The notes under the pieces: generated by a model
Databases searched by the model: none
What the model was told of the DNA's origin: nothing
What the model saw: only the letters and a program-made list of their open reading frames with translations
Shown here: positions 26,573-35,897 of the stretch, piece after piece
Layout: the number at the start of each line of letters is the position of its first letter
Numbering within the stretch: position 1 is the first letter of the stretch
Made by a program: the position numbers and the translations under genes
Assembly (NCBI GenBank): GCA_965203475.1
Contig: OZ241890.1
Span: 1,736,001 to 1,800,000 of the forward strand
Direction: 5' to 3'
Length of the DNA: 64,000 nucleotides
From: JABDMD01 sp965203475
Lineage (GTDB): Bacteria > Pseudomonadota > Gammaproteobacteria > UBA4575

Positions 26573-27265
26573 ATGGATTTCAACCTCATATCTCGGCTTG
26601 AAAGTGTGAAAGTGGAAATACGGCAGATAGAAGAAAAGTACTCCCGTACACCAGGTTGTGTGAAACTGCTGGCGGTAAGCAAAACCAAACCAATCGAGGA
26701 CATTTTGCAAGCCTATGAGGGAGGGCAAACTCGATTTGGCGAGAGCTATGTGCAAGAAGCAGTTGGGAAAATAACTGCATTGCGAGATAAAGAAATCGAG
26801 TGGCACTTTATTGGCCCCATTCAAAAAAATAAAACTAAGCAAATTGCTGAAAATTTTTCCTGGGTGCACAGCATTGATCGAGAAATTATTGCGCAAAGAT
26901 TAAATGAGCAACGACCACAATCACTTCCTGCATTACAGGCTTGTATTCAAGTAAATATTGATGATGAAAAAACGAAATCAGGTGTTGCATTACATGAGGT
27001 CGAATCACTTGCACATTCATTTAATCAATATTCGAATCTCAAGCTTTGTGGGCTGATGGCTATTCCCCAAATTTCAGATGACATTCAACAACAACGCCAA
27101 AAGTTTACAAAACTTAAACAAGTGCTTGTGCAGTTGAATCAATTAGGGTTCAATCTCGATACATTATCGATGGGTATGAGTGGAGATTTAGAAGCAGCAA
27201 TAGCAGAAGGGGCAACTATTGTGCGTGTAGGCACTGCAATATTTGGAGAACGCGAAGCTAAATAA
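26573..27265 (+). CDS. yggS: YggS family pyridoxal phosphate homeostasis protein
   Basis: A 230-residue PLP-binding protein without known catalysis that helps keep free pyridoxal phosphate balanced. The PLP lysine lies in LLAVSKTKP near residue 36, FGESYVQEA follows, and the C-terminal phosphate-binding segment is LSMGMSGDLEAAIAEG. It is followed by proC after about 30 bases. Confidence 0.94.
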   Translation: MDFNLISRLESVKVEIRQIEEKYSRTPGCVKLLAVSKTKPIEDILQAYEGGQTRFGESYVQEAVGKITALRDKEIEWHFIGPIQKNKTKQIAENFSWVHSIDREIIAQRLNEQRPQSLPALQACIQVNIDDEKTKSGVALHEVESLAHSFNQYSNLKLCGLMAIPQISDDIQQQRQKFTKLKQVLVQLNQLGFNLDTLSMGMSGDLEAAIAEGATIVRVGTAIFGEREAK

Positions 27266-27294
27266 ATTGTTATATGAGCCAGGTAATCAATAAT

Positions 27295-28104
27295 ATGAAT
27301 ATTGCTTTCATTGGTGGCGGTAATATGGGACAAGCTTTAGTTGGAGGGCTATTGGACAGCGGTTGGAATGCTGCCAACATCAGCATTATCGACACCGATA
27401 ACAATGTGTGCGAACAAATTAAATCTAAATTTCCCAATGTTCATGTATATACCCGCACCGAAGCTGCACTTAATATTGCCGATATCATAGTATTGGCGGT
27501 TAAGCCCCAAGTGATGCAACGTGTTTGCGAATCGATTGCAGAGCAATGTCAATCGAAACGCGTACTTATCATTTCTATTGCTGCTGGCGTTTTGACAAAA
27601 AATATTGATCGATGGCTAGGTGGAGAATTACCCATTGTACGCTGTATGCCTAATACACCTGCATTAGTGCAAGCAGGTACTACTGGTTTATTTGCCAACA
27701 GTGAAGTGTCAGAAGAACAACATGCAATGGCTGCAGAAATTATTAATAGTGTTGGATCCAGTTTATGGGTAGAGGACGAAACGCAACTAGATGCGGTGAC
27801 TGCAATTTCTGGAAGTGGGCCGGCTTATTTTTTCTATTTAATAGAAGCGATGTTAGAAGCGGCAGATTCACTTGGGCTATCCGAAACACAAGCGCGACAA
27901 TTAACGATAGATACCGCAGCTGGGGCCGCCAAATTACTAGAAGGGAGCGGAAAGCATCCAAAAGAATTGCGCACTGCAGTTACTTCCAAAGGTGGAACAA
28001 CAGAGGCCGCAATTAATACCCTGCAGCAAGGTGATGTTAATGAAATTATTAAAACAGCGATTCGAAATGCTGCCAAAAAATCCAAAGAACTTTCAAAAAG
28101 CTAA
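27295..28104 (+). CDS. proC: Pyrroline-5-carboxylate reductase
   Basis: ProC makes proline from pyrroline-5-carboxylate with NAD(P)H. From the ATG at 27295 the protein is 269 residues and opens MNIAFIGGGNMGQALVGG, the Rossmann nucleotide loop. SGSGPAYFF and GGTTEAAI near the C-terminus are signature motifs. A longer start at 27274 is possible; an AGG lies about ten bases before the chosen one. Confidence 0.94.
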   Translation: MNIAFIGGGNMGQALVGGLLDSGWNAANISIIDTDNNVCEQIKSKFPNVHVYTRTEAALNIADIIVLAVKPQVMQRVCESIAEQCQSKRVLIISIAAGVLTKNIDRWLGGELPIVRCMPNTPALVQAGTTGLFANSEVSEEQHAMAAEIINSVGSSLWVEDETQLDAVTAISGSGPAYFFYLIEAMLEAADSLGLSETQARQLTIDTAAGAAKLLEGSGKHPKELRTAVTSKGGTTEAAINTLQQGDVNEIIKTAIRNAAKKSKELSKS

Positions 28105-28119
28105 TTCAAAGAATTAATT

Positions 28120-28671
28120 ATGAACCCACTGCTTAGTGTATTTGATTTTTTAATTCAAACACTGTTCACACTTTACATTTATGTAGTGATGATACGCGTG
28201 ATATTAGGTCTCGCGCATGCCGATTTTTATAATCCATTTTCGCAATTTATTTTAACGATAACGAATCCTGTTTTACGTCCTTTGCGAAAATTTATACCCA
28301 GTGTGGGCCGAATTGATACCGCTGCGATCGTATTAATTTTTATTTTAAAGTTTTTAGAGCTTTTTATACGAAACTATCTAATTAATGGAAGTGTAGTCAT
28401 TGCACCATTAATAGTGCCAACAATTTTTGCACTTATTAATATGGTGCTTAACTTATTTATATTCGCAATAATCGTGCTTGTAATTATTAGTTGGATTGCT
28501 CCACATATGCAATCTATGCAAAACCCATTGGTTTCCATCTTGCGTTCTGTGACAGACCCTTTGATGCGACCTGCACGAAAATATATACCTCGGGTTGGAA
28601 TTTTTGATCTCTCACCCCTAGTGGTTCTTATTGTTTTACTGAGTATTCAACGGTTTTTACACGCAATGTAG
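28120..28671 (+). CDS. yggT: YggT family membrane protein
   Basis: A 183-residue integral membrane protein made of two similar halves, each with hydrophobic helices followed by the motif NPFSQFILTITNPVLRPLRKFIP or its second copy NPLVSILRSVTDPLMRPARKYIP. The YggT family has been associated with osmotic tolerance and cell-division related clusters; its biochemical role is uncertain. It follows proC by 15 bases and keeps the yggS-proC-yggT order seen widely. Confidence 0.88.
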   Translation: MNPLLSVFDFLIQTLFTLYIYVVMIRVILGLAHADFYNPFSQFILTITNPVLRPLRKFIPSVGRIDTAAIVLIFILKFLELFIRNYLINGSVVIAPLIVPTIFALINMVLNLFIFAIIVLVIISWIAPHMQSMQNPLVSILRSVTDPLMRPARKYIPRVGIFDLSPLVVLIVLLSIQRFLHAM

Positions 28672-28742
28672 TTCATAATCATTGCGGGCATGTCACGCAC
28701 TGATTACACTTCATAGTTTAAGTTACTTATAAAAGTATAACG

Positions 28743-29879
28743 GTGCCTGAATCATTTCCTGCAGATTCTGTTGGACTCGTGGAGAGTCAATCAATTACGT
28801 TTAATACAGCACTGCCGCTAGACTGTGGACGAGTTTTAACTGAATTTACCCTGGCATTTGAAACCTATGGAACACTGAATGCAGATAAATCTAACGCCGT
28901 TTTAGTTTGCCATGCATTATCTGGCGACCAACATGCGGCCGGTTTTAATAGTGCTGATGACAAAAAACCCGGCTGGTGGGATAACTGCATAGGCCCAGGC
29001 AAACCATTTGATACCAATCGTTTTTTTATTGTGTGCCCCAACAATTTAGGTGGCTGCAAAGGCAGTAGTGGACCCAACACCAACAACCCAAAATCCGGTA
29101 AACCCTATGGCCCAGATTTTCCTTTAGTAACGGTTCATGACTGGGCAGTAAGCCAAGCGTATTTGGCTGATGAACTTGGAATCAATCAATGGGCTGCTGT
29201 AATTGGTGGCAGTCTTGGAGGCATGCAAGTAATGCAATGGGCGATAGACTTTCCTGATCGGCTACGTCATGCATTGGTAATTGCAGCTGCACCCAAACTT
29301 ACGGCTCAAAACATTGCTTTCAATGAAGTAGCACGTCAAGCCATCTTCTCGGATCCGGAATTTCATCAAGGACGTTATTACGAACACAACACCATTCCAC
29401 GACAAGGCTTAATGTTAGCGCGCATGCTTGGACATATAACTTATTTATCCGACGATGCTATGCGTGAGAAGTTTGGACGCGATTTACGCGAAGGGAAATT
29501 AAATTTTGGTTTTGATGTAGAGTTTCAGGTTGAGAGTTATTTGCGTTATCAAGGTAAATCTTTTGTTGATCGTTTCGATGCAAACACCTACTTACTCATG
29601 ACAAAAGTATTGGATTATTTTGATCCGGCAATAAATTATGATCACGACCTAGCCAAAGCATTCACAAAAACACAAGCCAATTTCTTGGTGGTGTCATTTA
29701 CAGGTGATTGGCGCTTTTCGCCTGCTCGGTCACGAGAAATTGTACAAGCCTTAATTGCTGCAGAAAAAGAAGTAAGCTATGTAGAAATTCAAGCTGAGCT
29801 TGGTCATGACGCTTTTTTAACTGTGATTCCGGAATATCACAACAACCTTCATGCGTACATGGATACTATTGCTTTATGA
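28743..29879 (+). CDS. metX: Homoserine O-acyltransferase
   Basis: An alpha/beta hydrolase of 378 residues that acylates homoserine in methionine synthesis. The nucleophile is in GGSLGGMQVMQWA near residue 158, the catalytic His in LGHDAFL near residue 364, and CPNNLGGCKGSSGPN is typical of the MetX family. In gammaproteobacteria MetX may use succinyl- rather than acetyl-CoA, which I cannot decide here. It starts at GTG and overlaps metW by four bases. Confidence 0.94.
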   Translation: MPESFPADSVGLVESQSITFNTALPLDCGRVLTEFTLAFETYGTLNADKSNAVLVCHALSGDQHAAGFNSADDKKPGWWDNCIGPGKPFDTNRFFIVCPNNLGGCKGSSGPNTNNPKSGKPYGPDFPLVTVHDWAVSQAYLADELGINQWAAVIGGSLGGMQVMQWAIDFPDRLRHALVIAAAPKLTAQNIAFNEVARQAIFSDPEFHQGRYYEHNTIPRQGLMLARMLGHITYLSDDAMREKFGRDLREGKLNFGFDVEFQVESYLRYQGKSFVDRFDANTYLLMTKVLDYFDPAINYDHDLAKAFTKTQANFLVVSFTGDWRFSPARSREIVQALIAAEKEVSYVEIQAELGHDAFLTVIPEYHNNLHAYMDTIAL

Positions 29880-30484
29880 CTTCAGAATTACGACCTGACT
29901 TAGAAATTATTTGTGACTGGATTAAACCAGACACAAGAATTTTAGACTTAGGATGTGGCGATGGTACATTGCTTAACCATCTTAAAAATACGCAAAACGT
30001 GAACGGTTACGGTTTAGAAATTGACGACGAAAATATTTTGCAGTGTATTGTTAAAGGTGTACAAGTTTTACAAACTAACCTTGATGAAGGTATCACAGAG
30101 TTTTTTGGTGAAAATACCTTTGACTACGTGGTGATGACTCAAACGTTACAAGCAATTCAATATCCAAATAAGTTATTGGAGCAAATGATGCGTGTTGGAA
30201 AAGAGGGCATAGTCACTTTTCCAAATATGGCTGTTTGGAAAAGTCGTGCACAACTCGCTTTGGGTGGACATATGCCAGTAACGCGAACCCTACCCAACGC
30301 ATGGTATGACACACCAAATATACATCTTTGTTCTATTAGTGATTTTGAAAATTTGTGCAAAAAACTAGATATAAAAATTTTACAAAGAACAACGGTAGAC
30401 CACGCACATCGACATAGTTTAGGTAGCAAATTTATGCCAAATCTTCTTGGCGAAATTGCACTGTATCGTTTTTGTAAAGATTGA
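29876..30484 (+). CDS. metW: Methionine biosynthesis protein MetW
   Basis: A 202-residue class I methyltransferase-fold protein with motif RILDLGCGDGTLL near residue 22. MetW is always found with MetX in this lineage and is needed for or modulates homoserine acylation. The ATGA overlap with metX shows translational coupling. Confidence 0.93.
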   Translation: MTSELRPDLEIICDWIKPDTRILDLGCGDGTLLNHLKNTQNVNGYGLEIDDENILQCIVKGVQVLQTNLDEGITEFFGENTFDYVVMTQTLQAIQYPNKLLEQMMRVGKEGIVTFPNMAVWKSRAQLALGGHMPVTRTLPNAWYDTPNIHLCSISDFENLCKKLDIKILQRTTVDHAHRHSLGSKFMPNLLGEIALYRFCKD

Positions 30485-30679
30485 TCTAGCGCAAAAAATG
30501 CCTATTTTTATAGAAAAAAGATGACATTTTAGTTTTTTTTTGGCTACAATGACGCACACAAAAATGTGGTACTTCAGTATTGCATTTTTATTATTCATGA
30601 ATGCTAACAACCGTTGTACTTAACATAACTGTGTCATTGTACTCGTTAAGTGCAAAAAATTTAACTAGAGGGATTTTTA

Positions 30680-30994
30680 ATGGCCGCTACAAAGAAACCA
30701 CCTACAAAGTCTGAAATTCTAAATCATATTGCAGGCGAAACTGATTTAACCCGTAAACAAGTATCTGCTGTATTCGAATCATTAGAAGGTTTAATTGCAA
30801 AAGAATTAAAACCTCGTGGCGCTGGAATTTTTAATGTGCCTGGATTAATGAAAATAAAAGTAGTGAAGAAACCTGCACGTAAAGCACGTAAAGGTATCAA
30901 TCCATTCACAGGTGAAGAAATGATGTTCAAAGCAAAACCTGCTAGCAAAGGTGTAAAAGTGTTGCCACTTAAAGGCTTAAAAACTATGGTGTAG
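30680..30994 (+). CDS. HU-family DNA-binding protein
   Basis: A small basic protein of 104 residues of the HU/IHF fold. It begins MAATKKPPTKSEILNHIA, shows the dimer core and the DNA-gripping arm segment RKARKGINPFTGEE with the conserved proline. Its charged N-terminus and C-terminus extend slightly beyond the 90 residues of ordinary HU. A GAGGGA ribosome site precedes the ATG. A good terminator follows directly. Confidence 0.88.
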   Translation: MAATKKPPTKSEILNHIAGETDLTRKQVSAVFESLEGLIAKELKPRGAGIFNVPGLMKIKVVKKPARKARKGINPFTGEEMMFKAKPASKGVKVLPLKGLKTMV

Positions 30995-31013
30995 CTTTAT
31001 TCACTGAATGAAT

Positions 31014-31041
31014 AAAAAAGGGCGCTTATGCGCCCTTTTTT
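31014..31041. terminator. Bidirectional rho-independent terminator
   Basis: GGGCGC and GCGCCC pair around a TTAT loop, with six A before and six T after. The symmetric arrangement between the convergent HU-like and TerB-like genes should stop transcription from both sides. Confidence 0.9.
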
Positions 31042-31059
31042 ATGGCCTAAATCTTATGG

Positions 31060-31506
31060 TTATTCTGTAACTTTTAATTTTGTTTGTATAAAAACACTGT
31101 GCGGTAAATATAAAAGATCTGCGATCTTTCGTATTTGATATTCTTCATATTTATCTAATTTATTATCGGCGTATGCTACTTTCCATAAATCTTCAAGTAA
31201 ATTGGTTTTTTCTTCAACAGAACATGAATCATTAATTATCGTAATAAATGGATGTATTGATACATGAGTTTCTTGCTCAGTGCGAGCCAACTCAATTAAA
31301 TTATTAACTTCTTCTTTTGAAAAATTAAAACGACTTTGCATAGAACTTGCCATACTTTGAAGCTCTTCATCTTGAATATCAAAATCTGCACGGCTTACTT
31401 CCATTAACAAAGCTGCTGAAGCAAGATGCAATACATGCTGTTCATCAATTTCATCTTCTTTCTTTGTAATTTTTTCTTTTACGAAATCTTTAATTGACTT
31501 AAACAT
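31060..31506 (-). CDS. TerB-like protein
   Basis: A 148-residue helical protein of the TerB (tellurite-resistance B) fold with HLASAALLMEVSRADFDIQDEE near residue 26 and EDLWKVAYADNKLDKYEE near residue 104; the repeated acidic D-x-x-x-D/E patterns are typical metal-binding positions. Single TerB-like proteins are widespread and not proof of tellurite resistance. It is two bases from hspQ. Confidence 0.8.
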   Translation of the reverse strand: MFKSIKDFVKEKITKKEDEIDEQHVLHLASAALLMEVSRADFDIQDEELQSMASSMQSRFNFSKEEVNNLIELARTEQETHVSIHPFITIINDSCSVEEKTNLLEDLWKVAYADNKLDKYEEYQIRKIADLLYLPHSVFIQTKLKVTE

Positions 31507-31508
31507 TG

Positions 31509-31820
31509 CTAATTTTGAATACTGTAATTTCGATAAGAACCATTCTCAAAACAATCAAAATAATCATCGGTTAGCGGATGCGTAATTGGTTCCGGATTGG
31601 CATCTAGTTGTAAATGTCTTTCCGCAACATATGTTGTCATTAACTGCCCATCTACCAATACGTGATACCAAGGCTGATCTTTTGGGGGCCGCGATTTTGC
31701 CACTTTTTCATACCATTCTTCAGTACCTTCATATTCAGCATCGACATCAAAAATTACACCTCGATAGTTGAATTTTTTATGCAAGATAACTTGTCCAATC
31801 GAAAATTGTGCCTGGTGCAT
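31509..31820 (-). CDS. hspQ: Heat shock protein HspQ
   Basis: A 103-residue YccV/HspQ-type protein with the family core AQFSIGQVILHKKFNYRGVI, then WYHVLVDG and TYVAERHL. In E. coli HspQ binds hemimethylated oriC DNA and acts as a Lon specificity factor. The ATG at 31820 follows a clear AGGAG, so I prefer it to an upstream start at 31871. Confidence 0.9.
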   Translation of the reverse strand: MHQAQFSIGQVILHKKFNYRGVIFDVDAEYEGTEEWYEKVAKSRPPKDQPWYHVLVDGQLMTTYVAERHLQLDANPEPITHPLTDDYFDCFENGSYRNYSIQN

Positions 31821-31964
31821 AGAAAACTCCTGGAATATAAGTCTGAAACAGAAAATACAGGATTTATGCAAAATTATCGATGGCTTCAGAATTAGAATCT
31901 GTTAGTCTGTAATTGTACATTTTATACACAATATAATGCGATCACTTTACAGCACATTCAGACC

Positions 31965-32255
31965 ATGCCTAACAGAAGCAAAGAACAACGAATTTTAATT
32001 GTAATGCGCAAAGTGCTGGCGCAAATTATTAAGGATACAACCCCAGGCCCTGGCATGCGTCATCCATTAAAAGAACAAACTATTAAAGATATTCGTGACT
32101 GTTTTAGTCTGATTGCTGCACGTGAACGCGAGTTATTTGAAAAAACAGGCCTAGAAAATAAAGATAGGCCATATTTTGTAGATGAAAAAAAAACCTCTAC
32201 TGTTATTAAATTCACACCCCCCAAAAAGGACTCCAAAAAAGAACCAGAAGATTAA
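31965..32255 (+). CDS. Small conserved protein of unknown function
   Basis: A 96-residue soluble, charged protein beginning MPNRSKEQRILIVMRKVL and containing HPLKEQTIKDIRDCFSLIAARE, a pattern I have seen in uncharacterised gammaproteobacterial proteins sometimes labelled as segregation-and-condensation related. The C-terminus is a Lys/Glu-rich tail. I assign no function. Confidence 0.65.
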   Translation: MPNRSKEQRILIVMRKVLAQIIKDTTPGPGMRHPLKEQTIKDIRDCFSLIAARERELFEKTGLENKDRPYFVDEKKTSTVIKFTPPKKDSKKEPED

Positions 32256-32361
32256 GTTGAAGTTATAAATTTAAATACAATTAATTGAGCTGTAACTTCT
32301 GTTTAACATGTTTCCAAGCGGGTTTATAATATGCATATCATTTCACTATTTGTAACTTTAA

Positions 32362-32778
32362 ATGGAACTGCTAGCAGATATAAAAGTTAAGCTTGAACCT
32401 GGTGTAGAAATTACTGCTGAAAATAAATGTGGCTATTGCACTAACTCCTACTGTTGCACCTATGTAACCGAAGAATTAGAAACGCCTACTAACAAAACTG
32501 ACTATGAACATATGCTGTGGCAGGTCTCGCACGAAGGTGTTTCTGTATATAAAGATGAAGAAGGATGGTGGGTATCCTTTGCTGCGCGCTGTTCGCATTT
32601 ACAAAGTGATGGCGCATGCGGAATTTACGATGTAAGACCGCAAATTTGTCGTGACCATACGAATGATTATTGTGAATTTGATTCTCCTGCCGAAGAAGAC
32701 TTTGATTTATATTTTCCAGATTACGACTCTTTACTTAAATATTGCAAAAAACGCTTCAAACGCTGGAAGCGAGGATAA
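32362..32778 (+). CDS. YkgJ-family cysteine-cluster protein
   Basis: A 138-residue protein with cysteines arranged for a zinc or iron-sulfur site: CGYCTNSYCC near residue 25, then RCSHLQSDGACGIYDVRPQICR near residue 75 and DYC. This is the CxxCxxxCC family pattern of YkgJ. The role is unknown. It ends five bases from the stop of the convergent HAD gene. Confidence 0.8.
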   Translation: MELLADIKVKLEPGVEITAENKCGYCTNSYCCTYVTEELETPTNKTDYEHMLWQVSHEGVSVYKDEEGWWVSFAARCSHLQSDGACGIYDVRPQICRDHTNDYCEFDSPAEEDFDLYFPDYDSLLKYCKKRFKRWKRG

Positions 32779-32783
32779 ATATT

Positions 32784-33449
32784 TCATTCACAAGGCATAA
32801 TTTCTGCGAAATTCGATATGGCTGAATAATGCAATGTATCTTGTTGTGGTTTTAGACTATCCGGCTGCTTAATTGTTAGCAAATAATTAATACCAAATTC
32901 TTCTGCTGCTGCGAGTACGGATAAATTGTCATCAATAAATAATGTTTTAGACGGATTAAATGGATTTGATTCCTTTAATTTATTCCAAAACAATGTTTTT
33001 TCTTTTGGGTAACCGAAGTCGTGAGAAGAAATTATAGTATCGAAATAATCTTCTAAATTTAAATATTTCAGTTTAATTTGAACACTATCGTGATGCGCAT
33101 TGGTTACTAAACTAATTTTTTTATCAAGCTTTTTAAGCTGTAACAAAAAGTATTTTACATTTGGAAAGATTTTTACTCGATGAACAATCTCTTGTTTCAA
33201 AGAAGTGATATCTAAATCTAGCTGCTTCGTCCAATAATCAAGACAATACCATTCCAAGGTGCCTTTTTTATTGTCGTATTGTGATCGTAATTGATGTTTT
33301 GCTTGATCGAATTCAATATTATATTTTTCACTATATCGAAGAGGCACATGCTCATGCCAAAAGTAATTATCAAAATTTAAATCAAGCAGCGTACCATCCA
33401 TATCCAAAAAGACATCTTCTACATGCTCCCACTCCATAGATATTTTCAT
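32784..33449 (-). CDS. yrfG: HAD-superfamily hydrolase, GMP/IMP nucleotidase-like
   Basis: A 221-residue HAD hydrolase with motif I FLDMDGTLLDL near residue 14, motif II LVTNA, and motif IV FIDDNLSVL. The long cap starting FDNYFWHEHVPLRYSE is characteristic of YrfG, a purine 5'-nucleotidase. It is divergent from cysQ, with very little space between the two starts. Confidence 0.87.
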   Translation of the reverse strand: MKISMEWEHVEDVFLDMDGTLLDLNFDNYFWHEHVPLRYSEKYNIEFDQAKHQLRSQYDNKKGTLEWYCLDYWTKQLDLDITSLKQEIVHRVKIFPNVKYFLLQLKKLDKKISLVTNAHHDSVQIKLKYLNLEDYFDTIISSHDFGYPKEKTLFWNKLKESNPFNPSKTLFIDDNLSVLAAAEEFGINYLLTIKQPDSLKPQQDTLHYSAISNFAEIMPCE

Positions 33450-33481
33450 AAATTGTAGCTACTTTGATAATATTTCGCGAT

Positions 33482-34300
33482 ATGATACTAGATGCAAAAC
33501 AACAAAAGGATTTAATAAAACCTGTTTGTGATATTGCTTTTCATGCCGGTGAAGAAATTGTAAAAATCTATCAAGAAGGCTTTGAGATTGTAGAAAAAAA
33601 AGATCATTCGCCTTTAACCACTGCTGACTTGGCCTCTCATAATACAATTACTTCTCGTTTACGCGCGATCACCCCTAATATTCCTATTTTATCGGAAGAG
33701 TCTAGTTCCGTACCGTACAGTAAACGAGCTAGTTGGGATTGTTATTGGTTAATTGATCCATTAGATGGTACACGGGAATTTATAAAAAGGAATGATGAAT
33801 TCACTGTAAACATTGCGTTAGTTTGTAAGCAAATTGCAACACTGGGTGTGGTATATGTTCCAGTGACTAAAACGTTTTACTTTGGGGCAGCCGATTGTGG
33901 CGTTTTCAAACAATTAAATGATCAAAATCCTCAAACCATTTCAACCAGAACTTCGACTCCAAACAATTCACCGACTATCTGTGGCAGTCGTTCACATACT
34001 GGAAAATCACTGCAAAAGCTAATGGATAAACTTGGTGAGCATCATCTAGTGAGTATGGGCAGCTCCATTAAAATGTGCTTAGTAGCAGAAGGTGTAGCCG
34101 ATATCTATCCTAGATTTGGTCCAACTTCGGAATGGGATACAGCAGCTGCACATGCAATTTTAAATGAAGCTGGAGGAGAGATAGTCGATTTATCAATGCA
34201 ACCGCTTCGGTATAACACCAAAGACTCGCTTTTGAATCCATCATTTATTGCACTCGGCAATAATAATAATGATTGGAGAAAATTTTTGTTAGAGCTGTAA
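33482..34300 (+). CDS. cysQ: 3'(2'),5'-bisphosphate nucleotidase
   Basis: A 272-residue inositol-monophosphatase-fold enzyme that removes the 3' phosphate of adenosine 3',5'-bisphosphate, the by-product of sulfate reduction. Metal-binding motifs are ILSEESS near residue 70, WLIDPLDGTREFIKR near residue 90 and EWDTAAAHAIL near residue 220. I start at the ATG at 33482; a TTG six codons earlier is less likely. Confidence 0.93.
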   Translation: MILDAKQQKDLIKPVCDIAFHAGEEIVKIYQEGFEIVEKKDHSPLTTADLASHNTITSRLRAITPNIPILSEESSSVPYSKRASWDCYWLIDPLDGTREFIKRNDEFTVNIALVCKQIATLGVVYVPVTKTFYFGAADCGVFKQLNDQNPQTISTRTSTPNNSPTICGSRSHTGKSLQKLMDKLGEHHLVSMGSSIKMCLVAEGVADIYPRFGPTSEWDTAAAHAILNEAGGEIVDLSMQPLRYNTKDSLLNPSFIALGNNNNDWRKFLLEL

Positions 34301-34302
34301 GC

Positions 34303-34737
34303 TTATTTCTGAAAATCAGGCAAATTACCATTCAAAAACCAGTTGCTGATCTCTTCATCAAACCACCAGTCTTGGACATCTCGAATTTTTTTAATGGTAT
34401 TTTGAGTTTCATAATAATATGAAATATCTACAGTAATCGCAGCATTTTTACCATCGTCTGTAAACACAATGGATTTGGTTATATAATCCGTTACACGCAA
34501 GTCTTTATACGCATCTTCATTAAATGCTAGTTTAACTTCGTTATCCTCTTTGTAGCGAATCATATGGTACGCTTCTTCATACTCTCTCCATCTAAGTAAT
34601 CTTCCATATAAGTTAGTTTGTTGATCAAACTTATTCATGTTCACTTGTTCTTGAGTATGCTCACAGCCAAAATTCAACATAACAGTGCTTAGTAGTATTA
34701 AATAAAGCCAAACTTTTAATAAATTGATTATTTGCAT
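34303..34737 (-). CDS. Predicted lipoprotein of unknown function
   Basis: A 144-residue protein whose N-terminus from the ATG at 34737 is a signal ending LNFGC, a likely lipobox. The mature part resembles small NTF2-like proteins with charged strands (NAAITVDISYYYETQ and VQDWWFDEEISNWFLNG) and has no recognised family. It follows the quinone-oxidoreductase-like gene by four bases, but the functional link is unclear. Confidence 0.7.
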   Translation of the reverse strand: MQIINLLKVWLYLILLSTVMLNFGCEHTQEQVNMNKFDQQTNLYGRLLRWREYEEAYHMIRYKEDNEVKLAFNEDAYKDLRVTDYITKSIVFTDDGKNAAITVDISYYYETQNTIKKIRDVQDWWFDEEISNWFLNGNLPDFQK

Positions 34738-34741
34738 GACG

Positions 34742-35764
34742 CTATGTATCCCAGCCTTGTAAAACAATTTTTCCAATTGTATGTCGTCCTTCAATTTCAG
34801 CATGCGCCTCTTTTAAATTTTTTGCATTGATAGGCTCAAGAATTTTATTGATAGTTGTTTTAATCGTTCCCGCATCTATTAAAGTTGAAATTTGATTTAA
34901 TAAGTGATGTTGTTGTTGCATATCTTCTGTTTCATACATGGAGCGTGTAAACATAAATTCCCAAATAAAACTCGCGCTTTTACTTTTAAGTGCACCCAAA
35001 TCTACATCACCAGCTGTTTCTACTATGGAACATATCTTCCCCTGAGGTGCCACAACTGTGGCCATCGACTGCCAATGTTCATCTGTATCATTGAAACATA
35101 AGATATAGTCGAAAGTTTCTATTCCCAGTTTGTGTATCTGTTCTGGAATATCCAAATAATGATTAATAATTTGATCTGCCCCTAGCTCCTTACACCATTG
35201 ACGAGACTCGGGTCTTGATGCACTCGCCGTAACATGAACTTTAGCTAATTGCTTTGCGAGCTGTGTGGCAATAGAGCCCACGCCTCCTGCCCCTCCCAAG
35301 ATTAATAAGCGTTTATCTTGGTCCGCTCCCTCTTGACTAATGTCTAAACGATCAAATATGGCTTCCCATGCGGTAATACTGGTCAAAGGTAAGGCGGCCG
35401 CTTCGGCAAAATTTAATGAAGTGGGTTTTTTGCCCACTATGCGCTCGTCTACCACATGTAATTCACTATTACAGCCGGGACGCACGAAACTTCCTGCATA
35501 AAATACTTCATCGCCAACCTTAAATAATGAAACTTCCGGCCCCACCGCTTGCACAATACCTGCACAGTCCCAGCCTAAAACACGCGGAGTCTCTTCTACC
35601 TTGTCCTGAGGCGAACGGATTTTTATATCGACTGGATTGACCGAAATTGCTTTAACTTCGACCAGAAGTTCTGTTTCGCTTGGTGTCGGGTTTTCTATTT
35701 CGACATCCAGCAATGATTCTGCTTGATTAATAGGAAGGTACTTATATAAACCAACAGCCCTCAA
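34742..35764 (-). CDS. Zinc-independent alcohol dehydrogenase/quinone oxidoreductase family
   Basis: A 340-residue medium-chain dehydrogenase. It has the GroES-like N-terminal part (VLGWDCAGIVQAVG near residue 62) and a Rossmann domain with LLILGGAGGVGSIATQLAKQ near residue 150. The structural zinc cysteines are absent, matching NAD(P)H:quinone oxidoreductase or ZADH types. The first codon is TTG, preceded by GGAGAG. Substrate unknown. Confidence 0.85.
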   Translation of the reverse strand: MRAVGLYKYLPINQAESLLDVEIENPTPSETELLVEVKAISVNPVDIKIRSPQDKVEETPRVLGWDCAGIVQAVGPEVSLFKVGDEVFYAGSFVRPGCNSELHVVDERIVGKKPTSLNFAEAAALPLTSITAWEAIFDRLDISQEGADQDKRLLILGGAGGVGSIATQLAKQLAKVHVTASASRPESRQWCKELGADQIINHYLDIPEQIHKLGIETFDYILCFNDTDEHWQSMATVVAPQGKICSIVETAGDVDLGALKSKSASFIWEFMFTRSMYETEDMQQQHHLLNQISTLIDAGTIKTTINKILEPINAKNLKEAHAEIEGRHTIGKIVLQGWDT

Positions 35765-35897
35765 TGTTTCTCTCCGGTAATTTGTTTTCTAGTGTACATA
35801 AAGTATAACCGAACTCTTCCATTTAATTATTAATATAGTATGAATCATAGTAGCTGAACGATAAAATATAATTTTTCCGAAACCAATATGGATCAGT